A stretch of DNA of 39,279 nucleotides. It comes from an uncultured Paenibacillus sp. Lineage in GTDB: Bacteria; Bacillota; Bacilli; Paenibacillales; Paenibacillaceae. Location: positions 1-39,279 of the forward strand of contig CALAWP010000050.1 in the NCBI GenBank assembly GCA_937895345.1. Reading direction: 5' to 3'. The notes beneath the pieces were generated by a model, which did not search any database, had not been told where the DNA came from, and saw nothing but the letters and a program-made list of their open reading frames with translations. Position numbers and translations under genes: made by a program. This document shows, in pieces, positions 23,762 through 31,514 of this stretch; the first letter of the stretch is position 1; each line of letters starts with the position of its first letter.

Positions 23762-24526
23762 CTATAATCCGCCGTACCTGCGGGCGCGGCGCTGGTATTC
23801 TTCAATCGCCTCGTAAAAATGCTTTTCCGAAAACTCGGGCCAATATACGTCGGTAAACCACAGCTCGCTGTAAGCAAGCTGCCATAACATAAAATTGCTG
23901 AGCCTGAGCTCCCCGCTGGTGCGAATGAGCAAGTCCGGGTCCGGGAGTCCGCCGGAAAGCAATCTTCCCGACATAAGCCCTTCGTCGATTTGATCGGGCG
24001 AAAGCGTACCGCTGCGCACTTCCTCCGCGATCCCTCTGACAGTTTCCAGCATTTCCCGGCGGCTGCCGTAGTTGAGGGCGAAATTTAATATAAGTCCCGT
24101 ATTGCCGGCCGTCTTGGCGATCGCTTCTTCCACGGCGCCAAGCGTATGCGGAGGAAGATTGTCCCGATGCCCCATCATGCGCACTTGCACGTTGTTGGCG
24201 ATCAGCTCATCCAATTCGATTTCAAGAAACTGCTGCGGAAGCTTCATCAAATAATCGACTTCCGCCTTTGGCCGCTTCCAATTTTCTGTCGAAAATGCAT
24301 ACAACGTCAAATATTTGACTCCGATCCGGTCGGCAGCAATCGTTATGCGCTTGACGGCTTTCATCCCGGAGTGATGACCCGCCGCACGTGGCAGTCCGCG
24401 ATTTTTCGCCCATCGGCCATTTCCGTCCATAATAATCGCAACATGCCGGGGCACGTTGTCCAACGCTCGCGAATCAGCCTGCGGCATGGACGATTTGCCC
24501 AAATTGGCCCATAGTCGCTTGATCAT
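23762..24526 (-). CDS. uppS: undecaprenyl diphosphate synthase (isoprenyl transferase)
   Basis: This 254-aa cis-prenyltransferase extends farnesyl diphosphate to the C55 lipid carrier used in wall synthesis. The catalytic Asp is D34 in IIMDGNGRW. Next come the AGHHSGM segment, the LTLYAFSTENWKRP motif and the C-terminal PDLLIRTSGELRLSNFMLWQ and ELWFTDVYWPEF blocks. The start is ATG at 24526 with GGGAGG 7 nt upstream; an upstream 14-residue extension lacks a ribosome binding site. It follows the frr terminator; I found no convincing promoter in the 114-nt gap. Confidence 0.97.
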   Translation of the reverse strand: MIKRLWANLGKSSMPQADSRALDNVPRHVAIIMDGNGRWAKNRGLPRAAGHHSGMKAVKRITIAADRIGVKYLTLYAFSTENWKRPKAEVDYLMKLPQQFLEIELDELIANNVQVRMMGHRDNLPPHTLGAVEEAIAKTAGNTGLILNFALNYGSRREMLETVRGIAEEVRSGTLSPDQIDEGLMSGRLLSGGLPDPDLLIRTSGELRLSNFMLWQLAYSELWFTDVYWPEFSEKHFYEAIEEYQRRARRYGGL

Positions 24527-24596
24527 CCAACTGCCTCCCAACCGAAATGAGAACAACCGATATGTCAATTGTAAACCTTATAGTCTGATAGAAGGT

Positions 24597-24627
24597 TAAA
24601 ATATAACCCCGCCTGACGGTGGGGTCT
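24597..24627 (-). terminator. rho-independent terminator after frr
   Basis: In the minus sense ACCCCACC-GTCA-GGCGGGGT forms an 8-bp stem with one mismatch, followed by TATATTTT. It begins about 15 nt after the frr stop and closes the rpsB-tsf-pyrH-frr unit. Confidence 0.7.
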
Positions 24628-24640
24628 CTTGCAAATTCGA

Positions 24641-25195
24641 TTAGACTTCCATAATTTCCTTTTCTTTGGCCGACAAGATTTTGTCGACTTCGCCGATGAA
24701 TTTGTCCGTCGTCTTCTGAATATCCTCCTGATGACGGCGGGATTCATCCTCGGAAATATCGGTTTTCTCCAGCTTCTTCACATCGTCGTTCGCGTCTCTG
24801 CGAATGTTGCGGATCGCGACCTTCGCTTCTTCGCCGAATTTTTTGGACATTTTCACCAGCTCGGCGCGGCGCTCTTCCGTCAGCGGCGGGATCGAGATGC
24901 GGATTGTCGCTCCGTCGTTGGAAGGAGTCAATCCCAAATCCGATTTCAAGATCGCTTTTTCGATGGCGGCCAGTGCCGATTTGTCCCAAGGCTGAATGAG
25001 CAGCGTGCGGGAATCCGGCGTGTTGATGTTCGCCAGCTGGTTCAGCGGCGTCAAAGCCCCGTAATATTCCGCTTGAACGCGGTCCAGCAAGGCGGGATTC
25101 GCTTTGCCGGCGCGGAGCGTCGCCAAATCGCGCTTGAGGGCGCCGATTGCCTTTTCCATCCGTTCTTCTGCATTTTTCTTAATCGCTTGCGGCAT
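24641..25195 (-). CDS. frr: ribosome recycling factor
   Basis: This 184-aa protein splits post-termination ribosomes together with EF-G. It has the standard length and motifs: ALKRDLATLRAGKANPALLD near residues 20-39, then YYGALTPLNQLANI and the PPLTEERRAELVKMSKKFGEEAKVAIRNIRRDAND segment of the three-helix bundle. The start is ATG at 25195, sharing one base with the pyrH stop (TAATG), so translation is coupled. A terminator follows. Confidence 0.98.
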   Translation of the reverse strand: MPQAIKKNAEERMEKAIGALKRDLATLRAGKANPALLDRVQAEYYGALTPLNQLANINTPDSRTLLIQPWDKSALAAIEKAILKSDLGLTPSNDGATIRISIPPLTEERRAELVKMSKKFGEEAKVAIRNIRRDANDDVKKLEKTDISEDESRRHQEDIQKTTDKFIGEVDKILSAKEKEIMEV

Positions 25196-25923
25196 TATTT
25201 CGCACTTCCTTTCACGATGGTGCCGATTTTTTCTCCCAATACGACCCGTTTAATATTGCCGCTCTCGGTAATGGAGAAGACGATGAGCGGGATATTGTTA
25301 TCCATGCAAAGCGAGGATGCCGTGGAGTCCATTACGCCCAAATTGCGGTTTAGCATATCCAAATACGTCAATTCCTCGAATTTTTCGGCTGTTTCGTCCT
25401 TGAACGGATCCGCGGAATAAACGCCGTCGACTTTGTTTTTGGCCATTAGAATGACTTCGGCTTCGATTTCCGCCGCCCGGAGCGCCGCAGTCGTATCCGT
25501 GGAGAAAAACGGGTTGCCCGTTCCCGCCGCAAAGATGACGACTCTGCCCTTCTCCAGATGGCGAATGGCGCGCCGCCTAATATAAGGCTCCGCGATTTGC
25601 TGCATGGCAATTGAAGTTTGAACGCGCGTTGGCACATCAATTTGCTCCAGCGCGTCTTGAAGGGCCAGCGAGTTCATGACCGTCGCCAGCATGCCCATAT
25701 AATCGGCCGTAGCCCGATCGATCCCTTTGGCCGTCCCCGCGATGCCGCGCCAAATGTTGCCTCCGCCGACGACGATAGCCACCTCGACGCCAAGGTCGAT
25801 CACTTCTTTAACTTGATTGGCAATGGAAGAAATCATTGAGGCTTCAATGCCGTATCCTTCCTGGCCGGACAAGGATTCTCCGCTGACCTTCAAAACGATG
25901 CGTTTATATACCGGATGTTCCAA
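25195..25923 (-). CDS. pyrH: UMP kinase
   Basis: This 242-aa amino-acid-kinase-fold enzyme converts UMP to UDP. Motifs seen are KRIVLKVSGESLSG at the N-terminus (phosphate-binding), VVGGGNIWRG, ADYMGMLATVMN, and FFSTDTTAALRAAEIEA with KVDGVYSADP. The start is TTG at 25923 with GGAGG 8 nt upstream; no ATG fits. The gene sits between tsf and frr in the usual order. Confidence 0.97.
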   Translation of the reverse strand: MEHPVYKRIVLKVSGESLSGQEGYGIEASMISSIANQVKEVIDLGVEVAIVVGGGNIWRGIAGTAKGIDRATADYMGMLATVMNSLALQDALEQIDVPTRVQTSIAMQQIAEPYIRRRAIRHLEKGRVVIFAAGTGNPFFSTDTTAALRAAEIEAEVILMAKNKVDGVYSADPFKDETAEKFEELTYLDMLNRNLGVMDSTASSLCMDNNIPLIVFSITESGNIKRVVLGEKIGTIVKGSAK

Positions 25924-25988
25924 CGTTTATACCTCCATCTTGCACCTCGTTTACGAGGACAGTTCGTTATGATGCTGTGATGCAACGA

Positions 25989-26015
25989 AGGCGGGGCGGA
26001 CGCCCCGCCCCGCCT
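25989..26015. repeat. GC-rich inverted repeat between tsf and pyrH
   Basis: AGGCGGGGCG (25989-25998) and CGCCCCGCCT (26006-26015) are perfect 10-bp arms around a 7-nt loop, 11 nt after the tsf stop. There is no T-run in either direction, so it is not a classical terminator. In mRNA it would make a very stable stem that may protect the upstream rpsB-tsf message from 3' decay or slow the polymerase. Confidence 0.75.
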
Positions 26016-26026
26016 GTGCGTTCGGA

Positions 26027-26677
26027 TTAAAGTTTCGCTTGAGCCATAACCTCTTCAACGAAATTGTCTGTTTTTTTCTCGAGTCCTTCGCCCAGCTCGT
26101 AACGAACGAAGCGGCGGATGGAGATGTTTTCGCCGATTTTGCTAATCTTTTCGTTCAGCAGCTGATCGATCGTTTTGTCCGGATCTTTAATGAAGGATTG
26201 CTCCATCAAGCAATACTCTTCATAATATTTGGACATGCGGCCTTCCACCATTTTTTCGACGATGTGGGCGGGCTTGCCTTCGTTCAGCGCTTGCGCCTTC
26301 AAAATTTCTTTTTCCTTCTCGAGCTCTTCGGCCGGCACCTCGTCGCGGCGAACGAATTTCGGGTTGGCTGCCGCGATTTGCATCGCGATGTCTCTTGCAA
26401 ACTCGCGGAATTGATCCGTTTTGGCGACGAAGTCGGTCTCGCAGTTCACTTCTACGATAACGCCGATGCGGCCTCCGGCATGGATGTACGATTCTACGAC
26501 GCCTTCCGTCGCAATGCGGCCCGCTTTGTTGGCTGCGGCGGCAAGACCTTTCTCGCGAAGCACGGCGATCGCTTTATCGATATCTCCGCCCGCTTCCTCC
26601 AGCGCTTTTTTGCAATCGAGCATGCCTGCTCCCGTTCTTTCGCGAAGTTCCTTTACTGCGCTTGCATTAACTGCCAT
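26027..26677 (-). CDS. tsf: elongation factor Ts (short form)
   Basis: This 216-aa protein is the nucleotide exchange factor for EF-Tu. The N-terminal UBA-like domain (VKELRERTGAGMLDCKKALEEAGGDIDKAI) and the core motif VIVEVNCETDFVAKTDQF with the key Asp-Phe pair are intact. The C-terminal helical module ends at EEVMAQAKL. It is clearly shorter than the roughly 290-aa B. subtilis and E. coli proteins and closer to compact forms such as the Thermus one. The start is ATG at 26677 with AGGAGGG upstream. Confidence 0.97.
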   Translation of the reverse strand: MAVNASAVKELRERTGAGMLDCKKALEEAGGDIDKAIAVLREKGLAAAANKAGRIATEGVVESYIHAGGRIGVIVEVNCETDFVAKTDQFREFARDIAMQIAAANPKFVRRDEVPAEELEKEKEILKAQALNEGKPAHIVEKMVEGRMSKYYEEYCLMEQSFIKDPDKTIDQLLNEKISKIGENISIRRFVRYELGEGLEKKTDNFVEEVMAQAKL

Positions 26678-26716
26678 TAAGTAGCCCTCCTAGAAAAGTT
26701 CATCGGAATTTTGTTC

Positions 26717-26759
26717 AAAAAAAGGGCAGCGAGAGGTTTGCACCGTCTGACCACCCTTT
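26717..26759 (-). terminator. intrinsic terminator or attenuator between rpsB and tsf
   Basis: In the minus sense AAAGGG (26759-26754) pairs with CCCTTT (26726-26721), with an inner GGT-GCAA-ACC stem and a CAG/CTG pairing, and the descending arm runs into a seven-T tract. It lies 32 nt after the rpsB stop inside a co-transcribed pair, so partial termination that makes S2 in excess of EF-Ts is the likely role. Confidence 0.6.
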
Positions 26760-26790
26760 GTTGCTTGCGTCGCATAGTCCCTGGCGGGAA

Positions 26791-27489
26791 TTAAGCGGTT
26801 GTTTGCTCGCCTTGGTTTGCTTCCACGATCGCGTCAGCCATCTTCGACGTGAGCAGCTTAACCGCGCGGATCGCGTCGTCGTTGCCCGGAATGACGTAGT
26901 CGATTTCGTCCGGATCGCAGTTCGTGTCGACGATGCCGACAATCGGAATGCCCAGCTTGCGAGCTTCCGCTACCGCGATGCGCTCTTTGCGTGGATCGAT
27001 GACGAACAGCGCGCTAGGCAGGCCTTTCATGCCTTTGATGCCGCCGAGGAACTTCTCGAGGCGCTCCTTCTCTTTGCGAAGGATGATAACCTCTTTCTTC
27101 GGCAGAACCTCGAATGTGCCGTCCTCTTCCCATTGCTCGAGCTGCTTCAGGCGATCGATACGCTTTTGAATCGTTTGGAAGTTCGTCAGCGTGCCGCCCA
27201 GCCAGCGTTGGTTGATGTAGAAATGTCCGCAGCGCTCGGCTTCTTCCTTCACGGAATCTTGAGCCTGCTTTTTCGTTCCGACGAAGAGAATCGTGCCGCC
27301 TTCGGCTGCAACGGATTTCACGAAGTTGTACGCTTCGTCAACTTTTTTAACCGTTTTTTGCAAATCGATAATGTAAATGCCGTTTCTTTCTGTGAAGATA
27401 TAACGATCCATCTTAGGGTTCCAGCGACGAGTCTGGTGACCGAAGTGTACCCCGGCTTCGAGAAGCTGTTTCATGGAAATAACCGCCAT
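26791..27489 (-). CDS. rpsB: 30S ribosomal protein S2
   Basis: This 232-aa late-assembling small-subunit protein carries the family signatures MKQLLEAGVHFGHQTRRWNPKM at the start, GHFYINQRWLGGTLTNFQTIQKRI near residue 85, and PSALFVIDPRKERIAVAEARKLGIPIVGIVDTNCDPDEIDYVIPGNDDAIRA. The end is short, as usual in Bacilli. The start is ATG at 27489 with AGGAGGTG upstream. It has its own promoter and a leader of about 120 nt and is followed by an attenuator-like hairpin before tsf. Confidence 0.98.
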   Translation of the reverse strand: MAVISMKQLLEAGVHFGHQTRRWNPKMDRYIFTERNGIYIIDLQKTVKKVDEAYNFVKSVAAEGGTILFVGTKKQAQDSVKEEAERCGHFYINQRWLGGTLTNFQTIQKRIDRLKQLEQWEEDGTFEVLPKKEVIILRKEKERLEKFLGGIKGMKGLPSALFVIDPRKERIAVAEARKLGIPIVGIVDTNCDPDEIDYVIPGNDDAIRAVKLLTSKMADAIVEANQGEQTTA

Positions 27490-27607
27490 CTCTTCAACAC
27501 CTCCTGATTTGGTTTTGTGTTATCCTCCGCCGGTCTCATCTTTCGGCAAAACTCCCGCCGAGCGGAAGCACCCTTGTCGAAATTAACCAGCGTGTGTTTT
27601 TAACACC
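27490..27607 (-). promoter_or_regulatory. structured 5' leader of rpsB
   Basis: The leader begins with a perfect GTGTT-AAA-AACAC hairpin (27606-27594). This is followed by a larger stem in which CCGC...GCGG encloses CTCGGC and GCCGAAAG (about 27565-27525). A TTGTCG just at the predicted transcript start could close the first domain with CGACAA at 27579-27574. Autoregulatory rpsB leaders are known in other bacteria; whether this one binds S2 is inference. No T-box sequence is present. Confidence 0.4.
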
Positions 27608-27614
27608 GACAATT

Positions 27615-27643
27615 AATATACCACAACTGTATAACCGGCGCAA
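27615..27643 (-). promoter_or_regulatory. sigma-A promoter of rpsB-tsf
   Basis: In the minus sense TTGCGC (27643-27638), a 17-nt spacer and TATATT (27620-27615), with TG one base upstream of the -10 (extended -10) compensating for the weak -35. It lies in the 204-bp gap between the end of the motility operon and rpsB. Confidence 0.7.
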
Positions 27644-27693
27644 CCATTCATTAGCAGACCGCATAACGGGAGTCATCCAACCAAAAAAGCGGG

Positions 27694-28299
27694 CTATTCG
27701 CCGGCGTTGTCCGGCTCAAGCTCCGCTTGCAGCGCTTTCGCTTCGTCGGGGTTCAAAGGCTGGCCGGTCACGATCTTGACCGCCTCCTCCACGCCGATTC
27801 CTTCCCGAAACAAAAAATAACCGGCACGAACCCGTTTATTCGATCGTTTCATTTCGGTTACGAAGGCCGAAGCGGAAGCGATGATGCCGCGTTCGGCCAG
27901 CAGCTCGGCGGACTTTGCCAGACTCGTTCCCGGCTCGATGCGAACGACCAGCTCTCGCGCTACGCCGGCAGACGCGGCGTCGTCCGGAGACGGCTCCGCG
28001 TCGTCCGGCGAAGCCGTCCGTGCCGGGGCGGACTCCCCGTCCGCCCCAGCCTCGGCTCCGCCCGCTTTCGGAGCCGCTTCGTCGGAAGCGGCGGTCGGCG
28101 CGGGAGGCTCGCCGGCCTGTCCGGCAGACTCTTCGCCGCCGGCGGAGGAAGGCGAGGGCCCGCTCTCTTCCTCGATCAGACGATCGAAATCTTCCAGGCT
28201 TCGGCGGCCCGACTCGCCGATTTGAAACAGCTGCAGCAGCATTGCTCCAATGATAATGCCGACGCCGACGCCCATCATAAACGATCTTCGGTTAATCAC
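27694..28299 (-). CDS. membrane-anchored protein with MltG/YceG-like LysM segment
   Basis: This 201-aa protein has a basic start (INRRS) and one membrane segment (about residues 7-25). A roughly 85-residue acidic, Ala/Pro/Glu/Ser-rich linker follows. The C-terminal segment VRIEPGTSLAKSAELLAERGIIASASAFVTEMK...RAGYFLFREGIGVEEAVKIVTG matches the N-terminal LysM-like part of endolytic transglycosylase MltG. The catalytic MltG domain is absent, so this is a binding or scaffolding protein rather than an enzyme. The start is GTG at 28299, because AGGAGG then lies 9 nt upstream; TTG at 28305 would be too close. It overlaps the preceding gene by 8 nt and is the last gene of the motility block. Confidence 0.75.
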   Translation of the reverse strand: MINRRSFMMGVGVGIIIGAMLLQLFQIGESGRRSLEDFDRLIEEESGPSPSSAGGEESAGQAGEPPAPTAASDEAAPKAGGAEAGADGESAPARTASPDDAEPSPDDAASAGVARELVVRIEPGTSLAKSAELLAERGIIASASAFVTEMKRSNKRVRAGYFLFREGIGVEEAVKIVTGQPLNPDEAKALQAELEPDNAGE

Positions 28300-28879
28300 G
28301 GGCAATCTCCTCCTGCTTGGCCAGCCCGATAATAAGCTGAACCTCGCCTTTGTTCATCCCGAGCTTTTTGGCGACTGCCTCGATGGACTTGCCTTCCGCG
28401 TACAACCGGAACAGCTCCGCGTACCGCGTCTGGATGGAATCCGGCTCGCGGCCCTCCCCGGCATCGCGGTGCCCGGAAGCCGTCTCCGGCTCGCCGGAGA
28501 CGTCCGCTTCGCGAAGCTGCATGCCGCTCGTCGCGGAAGCCGCCGCCGCCGCGGCCTGCCGCGCAACCGCTCCGCGTTCCGCCTCGGCCGCCGCGGACTT
28601 CAGCTGCCGGAGCTCTTCCGCCAGATCGGCGCAGCGCTTTTCCAATTCGGCCATCCGCTTTGCCTGCCGCTCGGCATCCCGCTTGGCCGTCTGCTGCGCA
28701 TCGGAAATGAGGCGGACGATCTCCTCGTTCTCCTTTTCCATGTTTTCCATGAACTGCTCCAGAGCCGTTTCCATCTGCACGGTAGTTTGACCCGCCTGGC
28801 CGGTTCGGTTTCTGGGCATGACGAAAGCGGCCGTCAACACCGCCGCTCCCACTATGACGATATATTGCCACGCCTCCAT
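28292..28879 (-). CDS. SwrB/DUF6115-like membrane-anchored coiled-coil protein
   Basis: This 195-aa protein has a single membrane segment at residues 4-20 (out-to-in topology expected). A long charged coiled coil follows (about residues 35-105, with repeated Glu/Arg/Lys heptads). After a low-complexity stretch, the C-terminal helix-turn-helix-like motif is RYAELFRLYAEGKSIEAVAKKLGMNKGEVQLIIGLAKQEE. This layout is that of the DUF6115 family, to which I relate B. subtilis SwrB, an activator of flagellar basal-body assembly encoded beside sigD and rpsB. Position and layout support the link; sequence identity to SwrB itself was not tested. The start is ATG at 28879. Confidence 0.7.
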   Translation of the reverse strand: MEAWQYIVIVGAAVLTAAFVMPRNRTGQAGQTTVQMETALEQFMENMEKENEEIVRLISDAQQTAKRDAERQAKRMAELEKRCADLAEELRQLKSAAAEAERGAVARQAAAAAASATSGMQLREADVSGEPETASGHRDAGEGREPDSIQTRYAELFRLYAEGKSIEAVAKKLGMNKGEVQLIIGLAKQEEIARD

Positions 28880-28912
28880 GGCTGCTCCCGCCTTTCCCGC
28901 TTCCTTGTGTCG

Positions 28913-29239
28913 TTATAATCGAATGTCGATGGATCGGCCCTTGTAAGGATGCGCCGGCTCCCCTTCGCCCTCTCCGCCGTCCGCGGAGACCGGTCTTTTT
29001 TTCTTCGAGCCTTTCCCGTACGTCCCGCCCTTGCCCTCTTCCCCATTCGTTTGGACCCGGGGTTTGGAGGAGCCTTCTACGGCCGCGTTCTGTTTGCGCA
29101 TCTCTTCTATTTGCTTGGCGGCGCCCTGCTCCAAGATGTTTTGTTCCGTCACCGGTCTTTGCGCAGCCTGCTGCTGCATGTTGCCCAATTCCTGCGTCCT
29201 CGGTATCGCGATCTGCAAATCGAGAGGCCTGAATGTCAT
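28913..29239 (-). CDS. conserved small protein of the motility block, unknown function
   Basis: This 108-aa soluble, charged protein has no membrane segment. Its N-terminus (MTFRPLDLQIAIPRTQELG) looks conserved-like and structured. The middle is Gln/Glu-rich and likely helical. The C-terminal half is Gly/Lys/Glu-rich and probably disordered, ending in YKGRSIDIRL. I do not recognise a characterised family. A real gene is supported by AAGGAG at the right distance before ATG 29239 and by its place in a tight same-strand series between fapA and the SwrB-like gene. Flanking gaps are 61 and 33 nt. Confidence 0.7.
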   Translation of the reverse strand: MTFRPLDLQIAIPRTQELGNMQQQAAQRPVTEQNILEQGAAKQIEEMRKQNAAVEGSSKPRVQTNGEEGKGGTYGKGSKKKRPVSADGGEGEGEPAHPYKGRSIDIRL

Positions 29240-29300
29240 GCGTCAACTCCTTTCCGCGAAAGCCGGCCGTCCGGCCGCTGCCCCACCGCTGAAACCGCCT

Positions 29301-30710
29301 TCAGGCATGGTAAGGCAGCATAGCGATATCTCCCTCCATATATCGGAAAGAAATACGCTGCATACTGTCCTTGATAAACTTCGTATACCGGCCGATAACG
29401 ATTTTGGTTCCTCCATAGACGACGCCGCTCACGTCGATTTTGGCGCGTCCCGTATCCTCCAGCTGCTTCTCGATTTCGAGCGAGCGGCTTTTCATTTCAT
29501 CGATCTCGGCCGCCGTTTGCCGTTTCGTCGCATTCAGCTTTACCCGCATTGCGAGCCGGTCGGGCGACAGCTTGCCGGCCGCGGCCAGCTGATCGAGAAT
29601 GACAAGCGCTTTTTCCGTCTTGTCCTGGCTGTCAAGCGACGATCGCAGCGACTGGCGAAGCTCCTGAAGCTCCTCCCGCAGCTGCGGATTGACGCCGACC
29701 TCGAGCGAAGTCGCCGTCGACATCGAATTGCCGACCGTCCTGGCGCTGATCTCCTCGCCCGCCTGAATGATGCCGCCGACGATCAGCCCTTTCGCTCCGG
29801 TGCAAGCGACGCTGCGGCCTGCTTTGACACTGGAATGCATAATGCTCTGGGAGACGAGCACATCCTCCCCCGCCGTCACATGGCCGTCCTGGATAAACGA
29901 GCAGCGCACATGGGCACCCGCCTTCACGTACCCTTTGTTGGCAGCCATAATGCCGCCCGTAATTTCGATGGAGCCGTCCGATTCCAGCTCCGCGCCCTCG
30001 ACGCCTCCGACAATGCGGATGTCTCCCGACGCCTTGACGCGAAAGCCGCTGAGCACGTTGCCTCTGATGACGACGGTGCCGACAAAATCGATGTTCCCGA
30101 CCCGGTAATCGACGTCGCCGTTCACCTCGTACACGGGAAACACGTTGATTTTGCCCTTGTCCGTCAGCGTGACCAGCCCGTCAATGGCCGCATACAGCGC
30201 CGTCCCATCGCCGCTTTGCACCACGTTTTTGCCGACTTTGAAACGCGCGGCTTTACCGTATACGGGCTGCAGCCGTTCTCCCGTCACGGTCATCCCTTCC
30301 GGACCGGCCGTCGGCGGCACCAGCTCGGCGATCAGTTGTCCTCTCTTCACGTTTTTCAGCCGGTTGACCTGCTTGAAGTCGACCTTTCCGTCATCGCCTT
30401 CCTCCGGCGGCCGGTGCTCTTCTTTCGCCATATCGTACTGGAAACGAATCGATCCGTCCCGGCCCGGCACGGTGCCCTGCCCTTGCGCGATCAACGTTTG
30501 TTCCTTGCAATATGCGAGCGGATTGCTGCTTATCTGTTCCAGCACATCGGTTCGGAGCCCATGGACAACCCCTTTGCTCCGTACAAAACGTTCCAGATCA
30601 CTCGCCTGACAGGCAAATTCATCGCTCATTCTGCTGAATGTAACGAAGGCAGACAGCTTGTCCGCTGATGTGTGAATCCGCAAATAGGATTCGAGTTGGT
30701 GATTGTCCAC
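29301..30710 (-). CDS. fapA: FapA family protein (DUF342)
   Basis: This 469-aa protein belongs to the FapA/DUF342 family (flagellar assembly protein A). The N-terminal region runs to about residue 160. The centre is a polymer-forming right-handed beta-helix with repeated turns such as GNVLSGFRVKASGDIRIVGGVEGAELESDGSIEITGGI and a GLIVGGIIQAG-like turn. It is followed by a coiled coil (about residues 335-420) and a short C-terminal beta part. The family is common in Firmicutes motility loci, but its molecular role is not settled. The start is GTG at 30710 with AGGAGG upstream, 14 nt after sigD. Confidence 0.9.
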   Translation of the reverse strand: MDNHQLESYLRIHTSADKLSAFVTFSRMSDEFACQASDLERFVRSKGVVHGLRTDVLEQISSNPLAYCKEQTLIAQGQGTVPGRDGSIRFQYDMAKEEHRPPEEGDDGKVDFKQVNRLKNVKRGQLIAELVPPTAGPEGMTVTGERLQPVYGKAARFKVGKNVVQSGDGTALYAAIDGLVTLTDKGKINVFPVYEVNGDVDYRVGNIDFVGTVVIRGNVLSGFRVKASGDIRIVGGVEGAELESDGSIEITGGIMAANKGYVKAGAHVRCSFIQDGHVTAGEDVLVSQSIMHSSVKAGRSVACTGAKGLIVGGIIQAGEEISARTVGNSMSTATSLEVGVNPQLREELQELRQSLRSSLDSQDKTEKALVILDQLAAAGKLSPDRLAMRVKLNATKRQTAAEIDEMKSRSLEIEKQLEDTGRAKIDVSGVVYGGTKIVIGRYTKFIKDSMQRISFRYMEGDIAMLPYHA

Positions 30711-30724
30711 CTTGCTCCTCCTCT

Positions 30725-31510
30725 CTAGTGCTGCATTAATTGTTCTTTATGTTTAGCCAGCGCGCCTCTCAGCCTCAAAATGGCCTTGGAGTGCAGCTGG
30801 GAAATTCTCGACGGGGACAGCGACATCACTTCCGCGATCTCGCTCAGCGACAGCTCTTCGTAATAAAACAGGGAAATGACCGTTCTTTCCTTTTCGGTCA
30901 ACCGGTCGATCCCCTTGACCAACGATTCCTTCAAATAAAATTCATGCACTTTATAATCCGGATTTTTCGCTTTGTCGTCCACCAGCATCGTCAACCGGGT
31001 TTCGGATTCCTCTTCCCGGATCGGATCCTCCAGCGAACAGATCGCGGCCACCGAAATATCCTGCAGCATGGCCGCAAATTCCTTTTCGGACACTTGCAAA
31101 TAAGCGCTCACCTCGGCGTCGGTCACCGAGCGCATATATTTTTGCTCCAGCACCTGATAGGCGTCCTCGACTCGCTTGGCCTTCTCGCGGACCGACCGGG
31201 GCACCCAATCGCCCTGGCGCAAGCCGTCGATAATCGCCCCGCGGATCCGCCATGAAGCATACGTTTCAAACTGCAATCCGCGCAAGTAATCGAATTTTTC
31301 GATCGCGTCGATCAAACCCATGACCCCGTTGCTGGCCAAATCCTCTTTCATCACGTTTTTGGGCAGCCCGATCGCCATCCGGTTCGTCACATAGTCGACC
31401 AGAGGCAAATAGTGCTCGATCAAGCTTTTTTTGGCCTCCAGGTCGCCGTATTCTTTCCATGCCTGCCACATCTGGATGTTAGTCAAATGAGGCGTCTTGA
31501 GCTCTGTCAT
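30725..31510 (-). CDS. sigD: motility RNA polymerase sigma factor (SigD/FliA/WhiG)
   Basis: This 261-aa sigma-28-type factor directs late flagellar, chemotaxis and autolysin genes. Region 2 is seen in LIEHYLPLVDYVTNRMAIGLPKNVMKEDLASNGVMGLIDAIEKFDYLRGLQFETYASWRIRGAIIDGLR (about residues 30-98). Region 3 follows with REKAKRVEDAYQVLEQKYMRSVTDAEVSAYL. Region 4 includes RLTEKERTVISLFYYEELSLSEIAEVMSLSPSRISQLHSKAI. It keeps the Bacillus position after the che genes. The start is ATG at 31510 with AGGAGAG upstream, 4 nt after the small membrane protein gene. Confidence 0.97.
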   Translation of the reverse strand: MTELKTPHLTNIQMWQAWKEYGDLEAKKSLIEHYLPLVDYVTNRMAIGLPKNVMKEDLASNGVMGLIDAIEKFDYLRGLQFETYASWRIRGAIIDGLRQGDWVPRSVREKAKRVEDAYQVLEQKYMRSVTDAEVSAYLQVSEKEFAAMLQDISVAAICSLEDPIREEESETRLTMLVDDKAKNPDYKVHEFYLKESLVKGIDRLTEKERTVISLFYYEELSLSEIAEVMSLSPSRISQLHSKAILRLRGALAKHKEQLMQH

Positions 31511-31514
31511 CGAC

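Noticed and set aside
27490..27607. T-box or other known riboswitch before rpsB
   Set aside because: No T-box core sequence or specifier-loop arrangement is visible; the leader is only about 118 nt long.
27694..28299. Complete MltG transglycosylase or a frameshifted remnant of one
   Set aside because: Only the LysM-like segment is present and the sequence downstream (27490-27693) is promoter and leader with no coding remnant of the catalytic domain, so a naturally short protein is more likely.
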